From positions 1 to 64,000 of the forward strand of contig NZ_NQOG01000005.1 in NCBI RefSeq assembly GCF_002270485.1: DNA of 64,000 nucleotides, given 5' to 3'. Origin of the DNA: Anaerostipes hominis (ex Lee et al. 2021). Its GTDB lineage: Bacteria > Bacillota > Clostridia > Lachnospirales > Lachnospiraceae. Every line of letters begins with the position of its first letter. The first letter of the stretch is position 1. Below, piece after piece: positions 43,091-51,468 of this stretch. The translations under genes were made by a program, and so were the position numbers. Under the pieces are notes generated by a model that was not told the origin of the DNA, made no database searches, and saw only the letters and a list, made by a program, of their open reading frames with translations.

Positions 43091-44386
43091 ATGGAACAAT
43101 ATATCATTAAAGGCGGAAACCCACTGGTAGGGGAAGTTGTCATTGGAGGTGCGAAGAATGCTGCACTGCCCATTTTAGCAGCAGCAGTTATGACAGACGG
43201 GACGTGTACTATTGAGAATATGCCCGATGTCAGGGATACAAATGTTCTGCTCCAGGCCATGGAAGGCATTGGAGCCACAGTTAATAGATTAGGGAAACAT
43301 GAAGTAGTTATCAGCGGAAGCGGAATGAATGTGGACTGCGATGTGGATAACGAGTATATCCGGAAGATCAGGGCTTCTTATTATCTGATCGGGGCTCTTC
43401 TCGGGAAGTATAAAAGGGCCAGAGTAGCCCTGCCGGGCGGATGTGAGATCGGAAGCCGTCCGATTGACCAGCATATTAAAGGATTTAAGGCGCTGGGAGC
43501 CACGATTGAGATTGAAAACGGCATGATCACAGCGACTGCCGATGAGTTGATCGGCTGTCACATTTATATGGATGTGGTATCTGTCGGTGCGACTATTAAC
43601 GTCATGATGGCAGCGGCTTTGGCAAAGGGAAATACAACCATTGAAAATGTGGCAAAAGAACCGCATGTAGTTGATGTAGCCAATTTTTTGAACAGCATGG
43701 GAGCCAGCATACGCGGAGCCGGCACTGATGTGATCAAGATCAAAGGCGTAGAAAAGCTTGGAAATTGTGAATACTCCATTATCCCGGACCAGATTGAGGC
43801 GGGGACATTCATGACTGCGGCCGTGGCTACAAAGGGTGATATTACGATCAAAAATGTTATTCCAAAGCATCTGGAAGCCATCAGCGCGAAGCTGGAGGAG
43901 ATCGGTGCGCAGGTAGATGAGTTTGACGATGCGGTCAGAGTTGTAGCGACAAAAAGGCTCGATTCCACCCAGATCAAAACTCTCCCGTATCCAGGGTTTC
44001 CGACGGATATGCAGCCTCAGATGGCAGTGTCACTGGCTCTGTCCAACGGAACTAGCATCGTTTCAGAGAGCATTTTTGAAAACCGTTTCCGGTATGTAGA
44101 TGAACTGACAAAGATGGGTGCCCGTATCCAGGTGGACGGCAGAACGGCCATCATTACCGGAGTCAAATTGTTTACCGGGGCAGATGTCTCAGCACCCGAT
44201 CTGCGTGCAGGGGCAGCGCTGGTCATTGCAGGCCTTGCGGCCGACGGTTATACTACGGTCAGCGATATCGGATATATCTACCGGGGCTATGAAGGTTTTG
44301 AAAAGAAAATTCAAAATCTTGGCGGAGATATCCAGCTGGTAAACAGCGAGAAAGAAATCGCCAGATTTAAACTTCGTATTGTATAG
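43091..44386 (+). CDS. murA: UDP-N-acetylglucosamine 1-carboxyvinyltransferase
   Basis: A 431-residue MurA catalysing the first committed step of peptidoglycan synthesis: enolpyruvyl transfer from PEP to UDP-GlcNAc. GGAKNAALPILAA is at the N-terminus, and the active-site cysteine lies in PGGCEIGSRPID. Having Cys and not Asp at this place predicts fosfomycin sensitivity of the enzyme. FPTDMQPQM and ENRFRYVDEL are further family segments. ATG at 43091 is better spaced from GAGGTG than the ATG at 43088. Confidence 0.94.
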   Translation: MEQYIIKGGNPLVGEVVIGGAKNAALPILAAAVMTDGTCTIENMPDVRDTNVLLQAMEGIGATVNRLGKHEVVISGSGMNVDCDVDNEYIRKIRASYYLIGALLGKYKRARVALPGGCEIGSRPIDQHIKGFKALGATIEIENGMITATADELIGCHIYMDVVSVGATINVMMAAALAKGNTTIENVAKEPHVVDVANFLNSMGASIRGAGTDVIKIKGVEKLGNCEYSIIPDQIEAGTFMTAAVATKGDITIKNVIPKHLEAISAKLEEIGAQVDEFDDAVRVVATKRLDSTQIKTLPYPGFPTDMQPQMAVSLALSNGTSIVSESIFENRFRYVDELTKMGARIQVDGRTAIITGVKLFTGADVSAPDLRAGAALVIAGLAADGYTTVSDIGYIYRGYEGFEKKIQNLGGDIQLVNSEKEIARFKLRIV

Positions 44387-44404
44387 ATAAAGGGGGAATT
44401 GCCG

Positions 44405-45043
44405 ATGCGACAATACCTGAAGAATGAAGTTTTTAAAATATCCAAGTGGATAGAATTTTATTTATCTGCGCTGATTGCCATAGCGGTTATCGGCGGCGGG
44501 ATCTGGATGATCAAAGATCTGATCACTATTTTATCATCCAATCCGGATTCCAATGCTGTCTATCAGTTTGTACTCAATGCATTTAATCTTGTGATCTGCG
44601 TGGAATTCATCAAGATGCTTTGCAAGCATACTGCGTCAACACTGGTAGAAGTGCTGATGTTTGCGATTGCAAGACAGATGATTGCGCAGCATACCAGTCC
44701 GGTGGAAAATCTGCTCTGTATTTTTTCAATCGCGGTCCTCTTTATTATAAGAAAGTATTTTCTGGACCGTTTTGAGGACATTGACAAGACAGTATTTCTG
44801 CCAAACCAGAAGATTGCCAAAGTAAATGAGCTGGTCCATGTGAACATTCCGGAGGAATACAAAGGAGAGTCCATAGGGGAAGCAGTACTCAAGGGCATCG
44901 ATCTGGAAAAGGAAGAAGTAAAGTGCGGGCATTGTTATTATTTTCCGGGCGGGGCAATCCGCGTATCTAAAGTTGCCGCAGGGCAGGTGAAGGAAGTGGA
45001 AGTCATCCGCAGCAGGAATGTAAATATCATGCCGAATTTATGA
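44405..45043 (+). CDS. PsiE-like membrane protein with C-terminal TrkA-C-like domain
   Basis: A 212-residue protein. Four hydrophobic spans fill residues ~15-115 (for example [17 protein letters not shown] and [19 protein letters not shown]), as in phosphate-starvation-inducible PsiE-like proteins. The C-terminal ~80 residues ([16 protein letters not shown]...[20 protein letters not shown]) resemble a ligand-binding TrkA-C domain. Role is not established. The ATG at 44405 follows AGGGGGAATT; a TTG at 44399 is less likely. A terminator lies 14 bp after the stop. Confidence 0.65.
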   Translation: MRQYLKNEVFKISKWIEFYLSALIAIAVIGGGIWMIKDLITILSSNPDSNAVYQFVLNAFNLVICVEFIKMLCKHTASTLVEVLMFAIARQMIAQHTSPVENLLCIFSIAVLFIIRKYFLDRFEDIDKTVFLPNQKIAKVNELVHVNIPEEYKGESIGEAVLKGIDLEKEEVKCGHCYYFPGGAIRVSKVAAGQVKEVEVIRSRNVNIMPNL

Positions 45044-45056
45044 TTTTAGATTGAAG

Positions 45057-45082
45057 CAGGTCCGATCAGTTCGGGCCTTTTT
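45057..45082 (+). terminator. Intrinsic terminator before metK
   Basis: AGGTCCGA and TTCGGGCCT form a stem with one G-U pair around TCAG, followed by TTTT. No SAM riboswitch precedes metK; the gap is too short. Confidence 0.75.
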
Positions 45083-45125
45083 CGATATATATAGTTGCTG
45101 TTCAGCAGAGCGAAAGGAGCACATA

Positions 45126-46316
45126 ATGGAAAAAATATTATTTACATCAGAATCCGTGACTGAAGGACATCCGGACAAAGTCTGTGACCAGATTTCAGAT
45201 GCTATTTTAGATGAACTGTTAAAACAAGACCCGATGAGCAGGGTAGCATGTGAGACTTGTACCACAACGGGACTCGTTATGGTCATGGGCGAGATCACAA
45301 CCAATGCCTATGTGGATATCCAGAAAATAGTAAGACAGACTTTGACGGATATCGGATATACGAGAGCCAAATATGGATTTGACGCGAGTACCTGCGGTGT
45401 CATCACGGCCATCGATGAACAGTCCAAAGATATTGCCCTTGGTGTGGACAAGGCCCTGGAGGCAAAGGAATCCGATATGTCCGATGAGGAACTGGATGCC
45501 ATCGGAGCAGGTGACCAGGGCATGATGTTTGGATTTGCTACAAATGAGACGGAGGAATATATGCCCTATCCGATCTCTCTTGCTCATAAGCTGTCCAAGA
45601 GACTTACGCAGGTACGTAAAGACGGGGTTCTTCCTTATCTAAGGCCGGACGGAAAGACACAGGTCAGTGTGGAATATGATGAAAACGGAAATCCTTTCCG
45701 TCTGGAAGCTGTAGTCTTATCTGCACAGCATGATCCGGAAGTGGATCAGGAGCAGATTCACGAAGATGTGAAAAGAGAGATCTTTGATAAGGTTCTTCCG
45801 AAAGAAATGGTGGATGATCAAACAAAATTTTTCATCAATCCGACAGGACGTTTTGTCATCGGGGGGCCGCAGGGTGACGCGGGACTCACGGGAAGAAAAA
45901 TCATCGTAGATACCTACGGCGGATATGCACGGCACGGCGGCGGAGCTTTTTCAGGCAAGGACTGTACCAAGGTAGACCGTTCGGCTGCTTACGCTGCGCG
46001 CTATGTGGCAAAGAATATCGTAGCTTCCGGACTGGCTGACAAATGTGAGATCCAGCTGTCTTATGCGATCGGTGTTGCACATCCGACTTCCATCAATGTG
46101 GATACGTTCGGCACCGGAAAAATATCCAGCGAAGATCTCGTGGAACTGATCAGGAAAAACTTTGATCTGAGACCGGCAGGCATCATCAAGATGCTGGATC
46201 TGAGAAGGCCGATCTACCGTCAGACGTCCAACTACGGACATTTCGGAAGAAATGACCTGGATCTGCCGTGGGAACGCCTGGATAAGGCAGAGATGCTGAG
46301 AGAACAGGCCAAATAA
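45126..46316 (+). CDS. metK: S-adenosylmethionine synthetase
   Basis: A 396-residue MetK making SAM from methionine and ATP. Signatures are [20 protein letters not shown] at the N-terminus, [12 protein letters not shown] in the middle and the phosphate loop [17 protein letters not shown]. Start 45126 follows GAAAGGAGCACATA. Next is the adenine deaminase gene, 9 bp after the stop. Confidence 0.95.
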   Translation: MEKILFTSESVTEGHPDKVCDQISDAILDELLKQDPMSRVACETCTTTGLVMVMGEITTNAYVDIQKIVRQTLTDIGYTRAKYGFDASTCGVITAIDEQSKDIALGVDKALEAKESDMSDEELDAIGAGDQGMMFGFATNETEEYMPYPISLAHKLSKRLTQVRKDGVLPYLRPDGKTQVSVEYDENGNPFRLEAVVLSAQHDPEVDQEQIHEDVKREIFDKVLPKEMVDDQTKFFINPTGRFVIGGPQGDAGLTGRKIIVDTYGGYARHGGGAFSGKDCTKVDRSAAYAARYVAKNIVASGLADKCEIQLSYAIGVAHPTSINVDTFGTGKISSEDLVELIRKNFDLRPAGIIKMLDLRRPIYRQTSNYGHFGRNDLDLPWERLDKAEMLREQAK

Positions 46317-46325
46317 GAGGATAGG

Positions 46326-47996
46326 ATGATGTCATACGACCTTGTGTTTAAAAACGGAACCATTGTAGATGTAAAGACAAAGACAAGTTACAGGGCAGAC
46401 CTGGCTGTGTCAGGGGGAGTGATCGCAGAGATCGGCAGTCTTGACGGAGAAAGAGTAGTGGACTGCAGCGGAAAGGTGCTCTGTCCGGGATTCATAGACG
46501 CCCATGTCCATATTGAGTCCAGCATGGCATCGCCGGCTTCATTTGCAGATGCAGTGCTGCCCCATGGGACTACGACGGTAATCGCCGATCCTCATGAGAT
46601 GGTCAATGTCAGGGGAAATGAAGCTATGAAATATCTTCTGGATGCATCAGAGGATCTGCCGGTTTCCGTCTATGTGATGCTCCCGTCCTCCATTCCTTCT
46701 ACACCATTTGAAACTAATGGGGCGGATTTCACGTCTAAAGATATAGAGGCGTGGATTGAACATCCGAGAGTGCTCGGCCTGGGAGAGGTCATGTGTTATC
46801 CGGATGTTCTTGCAGGAAGAAAGGAGATTATGGATAAGATCGCTCTCTGCAGGGGAAAAGTGATCGATGGACATGCTCCCGGACTCTCAGGAACCGATTT
46901 GTATCAATATATACAGGCTGGGGTCATGACGGACCATGAGTGTACCTCCTTTGAAGAGGCAGAAGAAAAGCGGAGAGCCGGCATGAAGATTCTCATCCGG
47001 GAAGGAAGTGCGGCAAGAAATGTGGAGGCGATCGTTTCAGGAATCGTGAAGAAGGGCCTTGACACGGAAGGATTTCTTTTCTGTACAGATGATAAACATC
47101 TGGATACAATCGAGCACGAAGGTCATATCAGTTATAATATAAAGAAAAGCATCCGGCTGGGACTGAAACCGGAGGAAGCAGTGGCCATGGGCACCTGGAA
47201 TACGGCGCGGACATATGGCCTTGCCAGCGTCGGATGCCTGGAAAAGGGATTTGATGCAGACATCGCAGTCTTAGATTCTCTGGAGAATATGAATGTTCTT
47301 GAAGTCTATAAAAAGGGTCTTCCTTCCGGATGGTGGTTGGAACACAGGGCGGAACATGAAACGAATTACAGGGGAATGCTGCACACAGTGAATCTGAAAC
47401 CGTTTACTGAGGAACAGCTGAAACTGCACACAGAAGGAAAAGTGCCGGTGATCGGGCTGGTGCCCGGACAGATCACGACAAGGTACCTAAAAGAAGAGGT
47501 GCCTGCTAAAAATGGTCTTTTTTGTCCCGATTCCACATACTCAAAGCTGTGTGTGTTTGAGCGGCACAGAGGTACAGGGAATATTAAGGCCGCTCCGCTG
47601 AAAGGGTATGGGATCACAAATGGAGCAGTTGCTACATCTGTTGCCCATGACTCACACAATATTATCGCAGCGGGAGATAATGACAGAGACATTATGAAAG
47701 CTGTGGAGATCATACAAGAGATGCAGGGAGGCTATGCTCTGGTGCAGGGCGGGGAAGATATTCTGAGACTTCCGCTTCCGATTGCCGGACTCATGAGTAC
47801 GCGGCCTGCAAAAGAGATACAGAACCGGCTGGATGCCATGGTACGGAGAGCCAGGGAAATGGGCATATCAGAGGACTGTGATCCTTTTATAACATTGTCA
47901 TTTATGGCGCTGCCGGTGATACCGGAACTACGCCTGACAGATAAAGGACTGGTGGATGTAAAAAACTTTCAGATGATAAAGGAAAAAGGTGAGTAG
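46326..47996 (+). CDS. ade: Adenine deaminase
   Basis: A 556-residue amidohydrolase converting adenine to hypoxanthine. The metal-binding motif is PGFIDAHVHIESSM, followed by TTTVIADPHEMVNVRG, IDGHAPGLSG, DHECTS and FCTDDKHLD, all typical of bacterial Ade. It probably recycles adenine freed by SAM-dependent metabolism, which fits its position after metK. The start may be 46326 or 46329 (tandem ATG). Confidence 0.93.
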   Translation: MMSYDLVFKNGTIVDVKTKTSYRADLAVSGGVIAEIGSLDGERVVDCSGKVLCPGFIDAHVHIESSMASPASFADAVLPHGTTTVIADPHEMVNVRGNEAMKYLLDASEDLPVSVYVMLPSSIPSTPFETNGADFTSKDIEAWIEHPRVLGLGEVMCYPDVLAGRKEIMDKIALCRGKVIDGHAPGLSGTDLYQYIQAGVMTDHECTSFEEAEEKRRAGMKILIREGSAARNVEAIVSGIVKKGLDTEGFLFCTDDKHLDTIEHEGHISYNIKKSIRLGLKPEEAVAMGTWNTARTYGLASVGCLEKGFDADIAVLDSLENMNVLEVYKKGLPSGWWLEHRAEHETNYRGMLHTVNLKPFTEEQLKLHTEGKVPVIGLVPGQITTRYLKEEVPAKNGLFCPDSTYSKLCVFERHRGTGNIKAAPLKGYGITNGAVATSVAHDSHNIIAAGDNDRDIMKAVEIIQEMQGGYALVQGGEDILRLPLPIAGLMSTRPAKEIQNRLDAMVRRAREMGISEDCDPFITLSFMALPVIPELRLTDKGLVDVKNFQMIKEKGE

Positions 47997-47997
47997 A

Positions 47998-48861
47998 ATG
48001 AGCAGAAGAAGGAGAACAAGAAGGAAATGGAACAAAGCCGGTATTGCCGGATGGATTCTTTTACTGGCTGTAGTCATAGCCGGGAGTATCTGGTTTGTCC
48101 GTTCCGGAAAGACAAAATACACAAGTGTAAATGACGGGATTGGAGAAATGACCGCGAAGGCCAATGAAGGTGTCATGGACAAAGGAACAGGAGACGAATT
48201 AAAGGAGTCGCTCTATGTTCCGAGAAAAATTGATAAAACGAAGAAGCTGATCGCATTTTCTTTTGATGACGGTCCGGCCAGAGAGAATACGGACAGGATT
48301 GTCAAGGCTTTAGACAAAAATGATGCGAGAGCAACATTTTTTATGCTGGGACAGAATGCCAACCTGTATCCGGAACTGGTAAAGGAAGTCATGGATTCAG
48401 GAAATGAAGTGGCAGGACATTCATGGAATCATCCTCAGCTCACAAAGATCGGGACTTCCGGAGTCCGGCTGCAGATGCAGAAGATGAACGCTGCCATCTC
48501 CAAGGTGACAGGAGCAGATGTGGGACAGCTTAGACCTCCTTACGGTGCTATCAATGACACGGTGAAAGCCAATGTTGATGCTCCTCTGATTTTATGGAGC
48601 ATCGATACGCTGGATTGGAAGACACTGAATACAAATGCCACGGTCAACACGATTTTAAAGCAGGCCAAGGACGGAGACATCGTATTGATGCATGATATCC
48701 ATAAACCTTCGGTGGCGGCAGTGGAAAAGGTTCTTCCTCAGCTGAAGGCAAAGGGATTTGAAGTGTGCACGGTATCTGAGCTCCTGGAAGCCAAGGGAAT
48801 AAAGGTCGGCAAGGGCGATGTGGTCATTAGTGCAAACCAGATCAACAGGTATGAAAAATAG
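47998..48861 (+). CDS. Membrane-anchored polysaccharide deacetylase (CE4)
   Basis: A 287-residue protein. A basic N-terminus (SRRRRTRRKWNK) and one span (IAGWILLLAVVIAGSIWFV) anchor it outward. The NodB domain has the catalytic FSFDDGPARENTD, the metal His pair in AGHSWNHPQL, RPPYGA, and the LMHD segment. It probably removes N-acetyl groups from peptidoglycan or another glycan. ATG at 47998 is 2 bp after the ade stop. An imperfect inverted repeat follows the gene. Confidence 0.9.
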   Translation: MSRRRRTRRKWNKAGIAGWILLLAVVIAGSIWFVRSGKTKYTSVNDGIGEMTAKANEGVMDKGTGDELKESLYVPRKIDKTKKLIAFSFDDGPARENTDRIVKALDKNDARATFFMLGQNANLYPELVKEVMDSGNEVAGHSWNHPQLTKIGTSGVRLQMQKMNAAISKVTGADVGQLRPPYGAINDTVKANVDAPLILWSIDTLDWKTLNTNATVNTILKQAKDGDIVLMHDIHKPSVAAVEKVLPQLKAKGFEVCTVSELLEAKGIKVGKGDVVISANQINRYEK

Positions 48862-48873
48862 GTTACATAGAAT

Positions 48874-48907
48874 CAGTGATTCACTCACCCGGGTAAGTGA
48901 TTGACTG
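48874..48907 (+). repeat. Imperfect inverted repeat after the deacetylase gene
   Basis: CAGTGATTCACTCACCC and GGGTAAGTGATTGACTG pair at 13 of 17 positions with no loop. There is no T-run. It may act as a weak terminator. Confidence 0.4.
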
Positions 48908-48981
48908 CAGAACTATTGCTTGAGCAGCAGAAAATTTTTATAATAGACCTATCACAAAAGACAGGTGTAGGTTGTAAGATT

Positions 48982-49014
48982 AAGGCAGGACCTTCTTTAT
49001 GGTTTTGCCTTTTT
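48982..49014 (+). terminator. Hairpin with T-run before the amidase gene
   Basis: AAGGCAGGACC and GGTTTTGCCTT pair with G-U pairs, followed by a T-run. It ends 33 bp before the amidase start, so it is either a terminator of the preceding unit or an attenuator. Confidence 0.6.
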
Positions 49015-49047
49015 CATTGATCCGAAATAAAAAAAGGAGGCAAATGT

Positions 49048-49575
49048 ATGAAAAAAGCAGTAATTTCAGTGGGCCACAGTATTTTGAAAAACGGTATGTG
49101 CACTTCAGCCAGCGGTGTTGTGAATGAATACCAGTATAACAAGGCGCTTGCCCCTCTTTTAAAGGTGTACCTGGAGAAGAACGGGTGGAAAGCAGATGTT
49201 ATTGTATGTCCCGAAAAGAAATTTGCATCTAAGGAAGAGGAAAAATCATATAAACTACCTCTCATCAATCAGGGCGGCTATGATCTGGCTTTGGAACTGC
49301 ATTTAAATGCCAGCGACGGAACAGGACATGGCGCGGAAGTGTACTACAAGACGGAGACAGGAAAAGCGTATGCACAGAGAGTTCAGAAAAAGCTGGCCGG
49401 TGTATTCAGGGACAGGGGAGCGAAAAAAGAGGATCATCTGTATTTTCTGAATGGAACAAAACCGGCGGCTATTCTTGTGGAAAGTTTTTTCTGCGATAAT
49501 AAGGGTGACTGTGAATTGGGAAAAGATATGAAAAAGGTAGCAAAATTGATAGCAGACGGAATTGCAGGAAAATAG
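49048..49575 (+). CDS. N-acetylmuramoyl-L-alanine amidase (Amidase_3 family)
   Basis: A 175-residue zinc amidase that cuts the bond between MurNAc and L-alanine. The zinc ligands are the His in ISVGHSILKNG, the Glu near NEYQYNK and the His in ALELHLNASDG; the catalytic Glu is in AILVESFFCDN. There is no signal peptide or wall-binding domain, so it looks like a minimal endolysin-type catalytic domain, perhaps of phage origin. AAAGGAGGCAAATGT precedes the ATG. Confidence 0.87.
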   Translation: MKKAVISVGHSILKNGMCTSASGVVNEYQYNKALAPLLKVYLEKNGWKADVIVCPEKKFASKEEEKSYKLPLINQGGYDLALELHLNASDGTGHGAEVYYKTETGKAYAQRVQKKLAGVFRDRGAKKEDHLYFLNGTKPAAILVESFFCDNKGDCELGKDMKKVAKLIADGIAGK

Positions 49576-49665
49576 TCTGTGAGGCAGTTCTCTTTTTCGT
49601 GCACAGATTAAGAGGAATATTTTTTCATATGGCTGTATTCTTTTGTTGTAGGAGGGAGTTTAGAG

Positions 49666-50354
49666 ATGGAATGGATGAAGCGGCTGAGCTGAGCACCGGA
49701 AAGGAAAAGATCGTGGATATAGCACTTAAATATGGCTATGATTCACCGACCGCATTTAACCGGGCATTTCAAAGTGTTCATCACACAGCGCCTTCGGCGG
49801 CGAGAAAAAACGGTATCATATTGAAATCCTATCCTCCCATCAGTTTTCAGATCACAATAAAAGGAGATGCAGAGATGAATTACAGAATTGAGACAAAAGA
49901 GAGCTTCCGTATTATAGGGCCGTCTGCGCCGATGCACAAAGATGTGGAAAAAAACTTTCAGATGGTGCCCGGACTGTGGACAAAAGCTGCCGCAGACGGA
50001 TCTGTCCAGAAACTGGTTTCTAAGATTGGAAAAGAACCTCAGGGCATTTTGGGAGTCAGTGCATGTGACGATAAGTCAGAGCAGTGGAAATATCTCATCG
50101 CAGTTTCAAGCGATGATCCCACAGAAGAAGGCTGGGATGAATATATGGTTCCGGCTGCCACCTGGGCAATCTTTGAAGGAGAAGGTACCATGCCGGAATC
50201 GATCCAGCAGCTGGAAAAGAGGATCGGGACGGAATGGCTGCCGAACTCAGGATATGAGTTTGGGGAAGCGCCGGACATTGAGGTATACTTGAATGCGGAC
50301 CCTGAAAATGCAAAATATGAAGTTTGGGTTCCGGTAAAGAAGAAAAGTGAATAA
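49666..50354 (+). pseudogene. AraC family regulator with GyrI-like domain, internal deletion and frameshift
   Basis: The start of a typical AraC/GyrI regulator is present: after TAGGAGGG an ATG (49666) reads MEWMKRLS and then stops. Another frame continues with ELSTGKEKIVDIALKYGYD, the second half of the AraC helix-turn-helix region, followed by the complete GyrI-like ligand domain (MNYRIETKESFRIIG to KYEVWVPVKKK). About 70 codons carrying the first helix-turn-helix are missing. The short repeat GCTGAGC at the junction suggests deletion between repeats. An in-frame ATG at 49671 could still give an isolated GyrI domain. Confidence 0.75.
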
Positions 50355-50366
50355 ACGGTAAATCAA

Positions 50367-50397
50367 AGATCCGGCAGCTGTAATAACTGCCGGATCT
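50367..50397. terminator. Bidirectional terminator between AraC pseudogene and nrdB
   Basis: AGATCCGGCAG and CTGCCGGATCT form an 11-bp perfect stem with a nine-base loop between two convergent genes; TGCATTTTT follows on the plus strand. Confidence 0.8.
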
Positions 50398-50403
50398 GCA
50401 TTT

Positions 50404-51447
50404 TTACAGATCATCCACTAAGGCACTGCTTTTTGCATACGCAGTGCTTTTTGCCTCGAAAAAATCTGTTTTAATCATGTTGGCATTAGAGAACTGGCTG
50501 ACCCAGGACATGGATTCCGGTTCAGTTTCACTGCCTGGATAGATGGGTTCAAAACCGAGATTTTGGCACCTCAGATTTCCAAGATAACGGATATATTCCT
50601 CCACCATTTCTTTTTTGAGACCCTGGATCTCATCGCCGATCACATAATGACCCCAGCGGATTTCCTGCTCACAGCCCTTTTTAATCATCCGGCGGTAGTC
50701 ATTGATACAGTCAGGATGGAACAGGGAGGGTTCTTCCTTCTTTAATTCCAGCAGAATATTTTTGAACAGCCACAAATGTGTATTTTCATCCCTGTTGATA
50801 TACCGGATTTCCTGTACAGAACCAGGCATACGGTGATTTCTTCCAAGATTATAAAAAAACATAAAACCGCTGTAAAAGTAAATGCCTTCTAAGATGTAGT
50901 TGGCAACGAGTGTTTTTACGAATGTTTCTGTATTTTTATTAGTCTGAAAATCATTATAAAGGTCTCCGATGAATTGATTTCTCTCCAGCAGATGAGGGTC
51001 ATTCTTCCACTGATACAGGATATCGTTTCTTTCCTGGGGCTCACAGATCGTATCCAGCATATAGCTGTAACTCTGACTGTGGACTGCCTCCTGGAATGCC
51101 TGGATCGACAGGCACAGATTGACTTCATTGGCTGTGATATATTCACTGATATTTGGAAGGTTTGCCGTCTGAATGCTGTCCAGGAAGATAAGAAAAGAAA
51201 GGATCTTATCATATGCCCGGCGTTCAGGCTCGGAAAGCTGCTTATAATCTTTGATGTCCGTCCCCAGATTGATCTCTTCGGGTATCCAGAAATTATTCAT
51301 AGCCTGGCGGTACCAGCCGCTGACCCAGGGGTATTTCATATTGTTAAAATCATTCAGGTTTGTTGTATTTCCGTTGATCATCCTGCGCTTTCGGACATCC
51401 GTGTCACCGTAAGGATTAAACAGAGGTTTTTTTGTAAGTTCTGTCAT
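50404..51447 (-). CDS. nrdB: Ribonucleoside-diphosphate reductase subunit beta (class I)
   Basis: A 347-residue diiron/radical subunit. Metal-ligand positions are present: Asp in IFLDSIQTANL, Glu and His in QEAVHSQSYSYM with the radical Tyr nearby, Glu in YILEGIYFYSG, and Glu/His in NRDENTHLWLF. It makes the radical needed by NrdA. It lies 21 bp after nrdA on the minus strand, so they form one operon. Class I enzymes need oxygen or a suitable oxidant, which is of note in a probable anaerobe. Confidence 0.92.
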   Translation of the reverse strand: MTELTKKPLFNPYGDTDVRKRRMINGNTTNLNDFNNMKYPWVSGWYRQAMNNFWIPEEINLGTDIKDYKQLSEPERRAYDKILSFLIFLDSIQTANLPNISEYITANEVNLCLSIQAFQEAVHSQSYSYMLDTICEPQERNDILYQWKNDPHLLERNQFIGDLYNDFQTNKNTETFVKTLVANYILEGIYFYSGFMFFYNLGRNHRMPGSVQEIRYINRDENTHLWLFKNILLELKKEEPSLFHPDCINDYRRMIKKGCEQEIRWGHYVIGDEIQGLKKEMVEEYIRYLGNLRCQNLGFEPIYPGSETEPESMSWVSQFSNANMIKTDFFEAKSTAYAKSSALVDDL

Positions 51448-51468
51448 TGATTCTCTCTCTTTCTGTAG

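Noticed and set aside
43289-43870. Minus-strand frame of 193 codons
   Set aside because: Antisense to murA, no domain and His/Cys-rich noise.
45044-45125. SAM riboswitch before metK
   Set aside because: The gap is about 80 bp and is mostly a simple terminator; no SAM-I core motifs.
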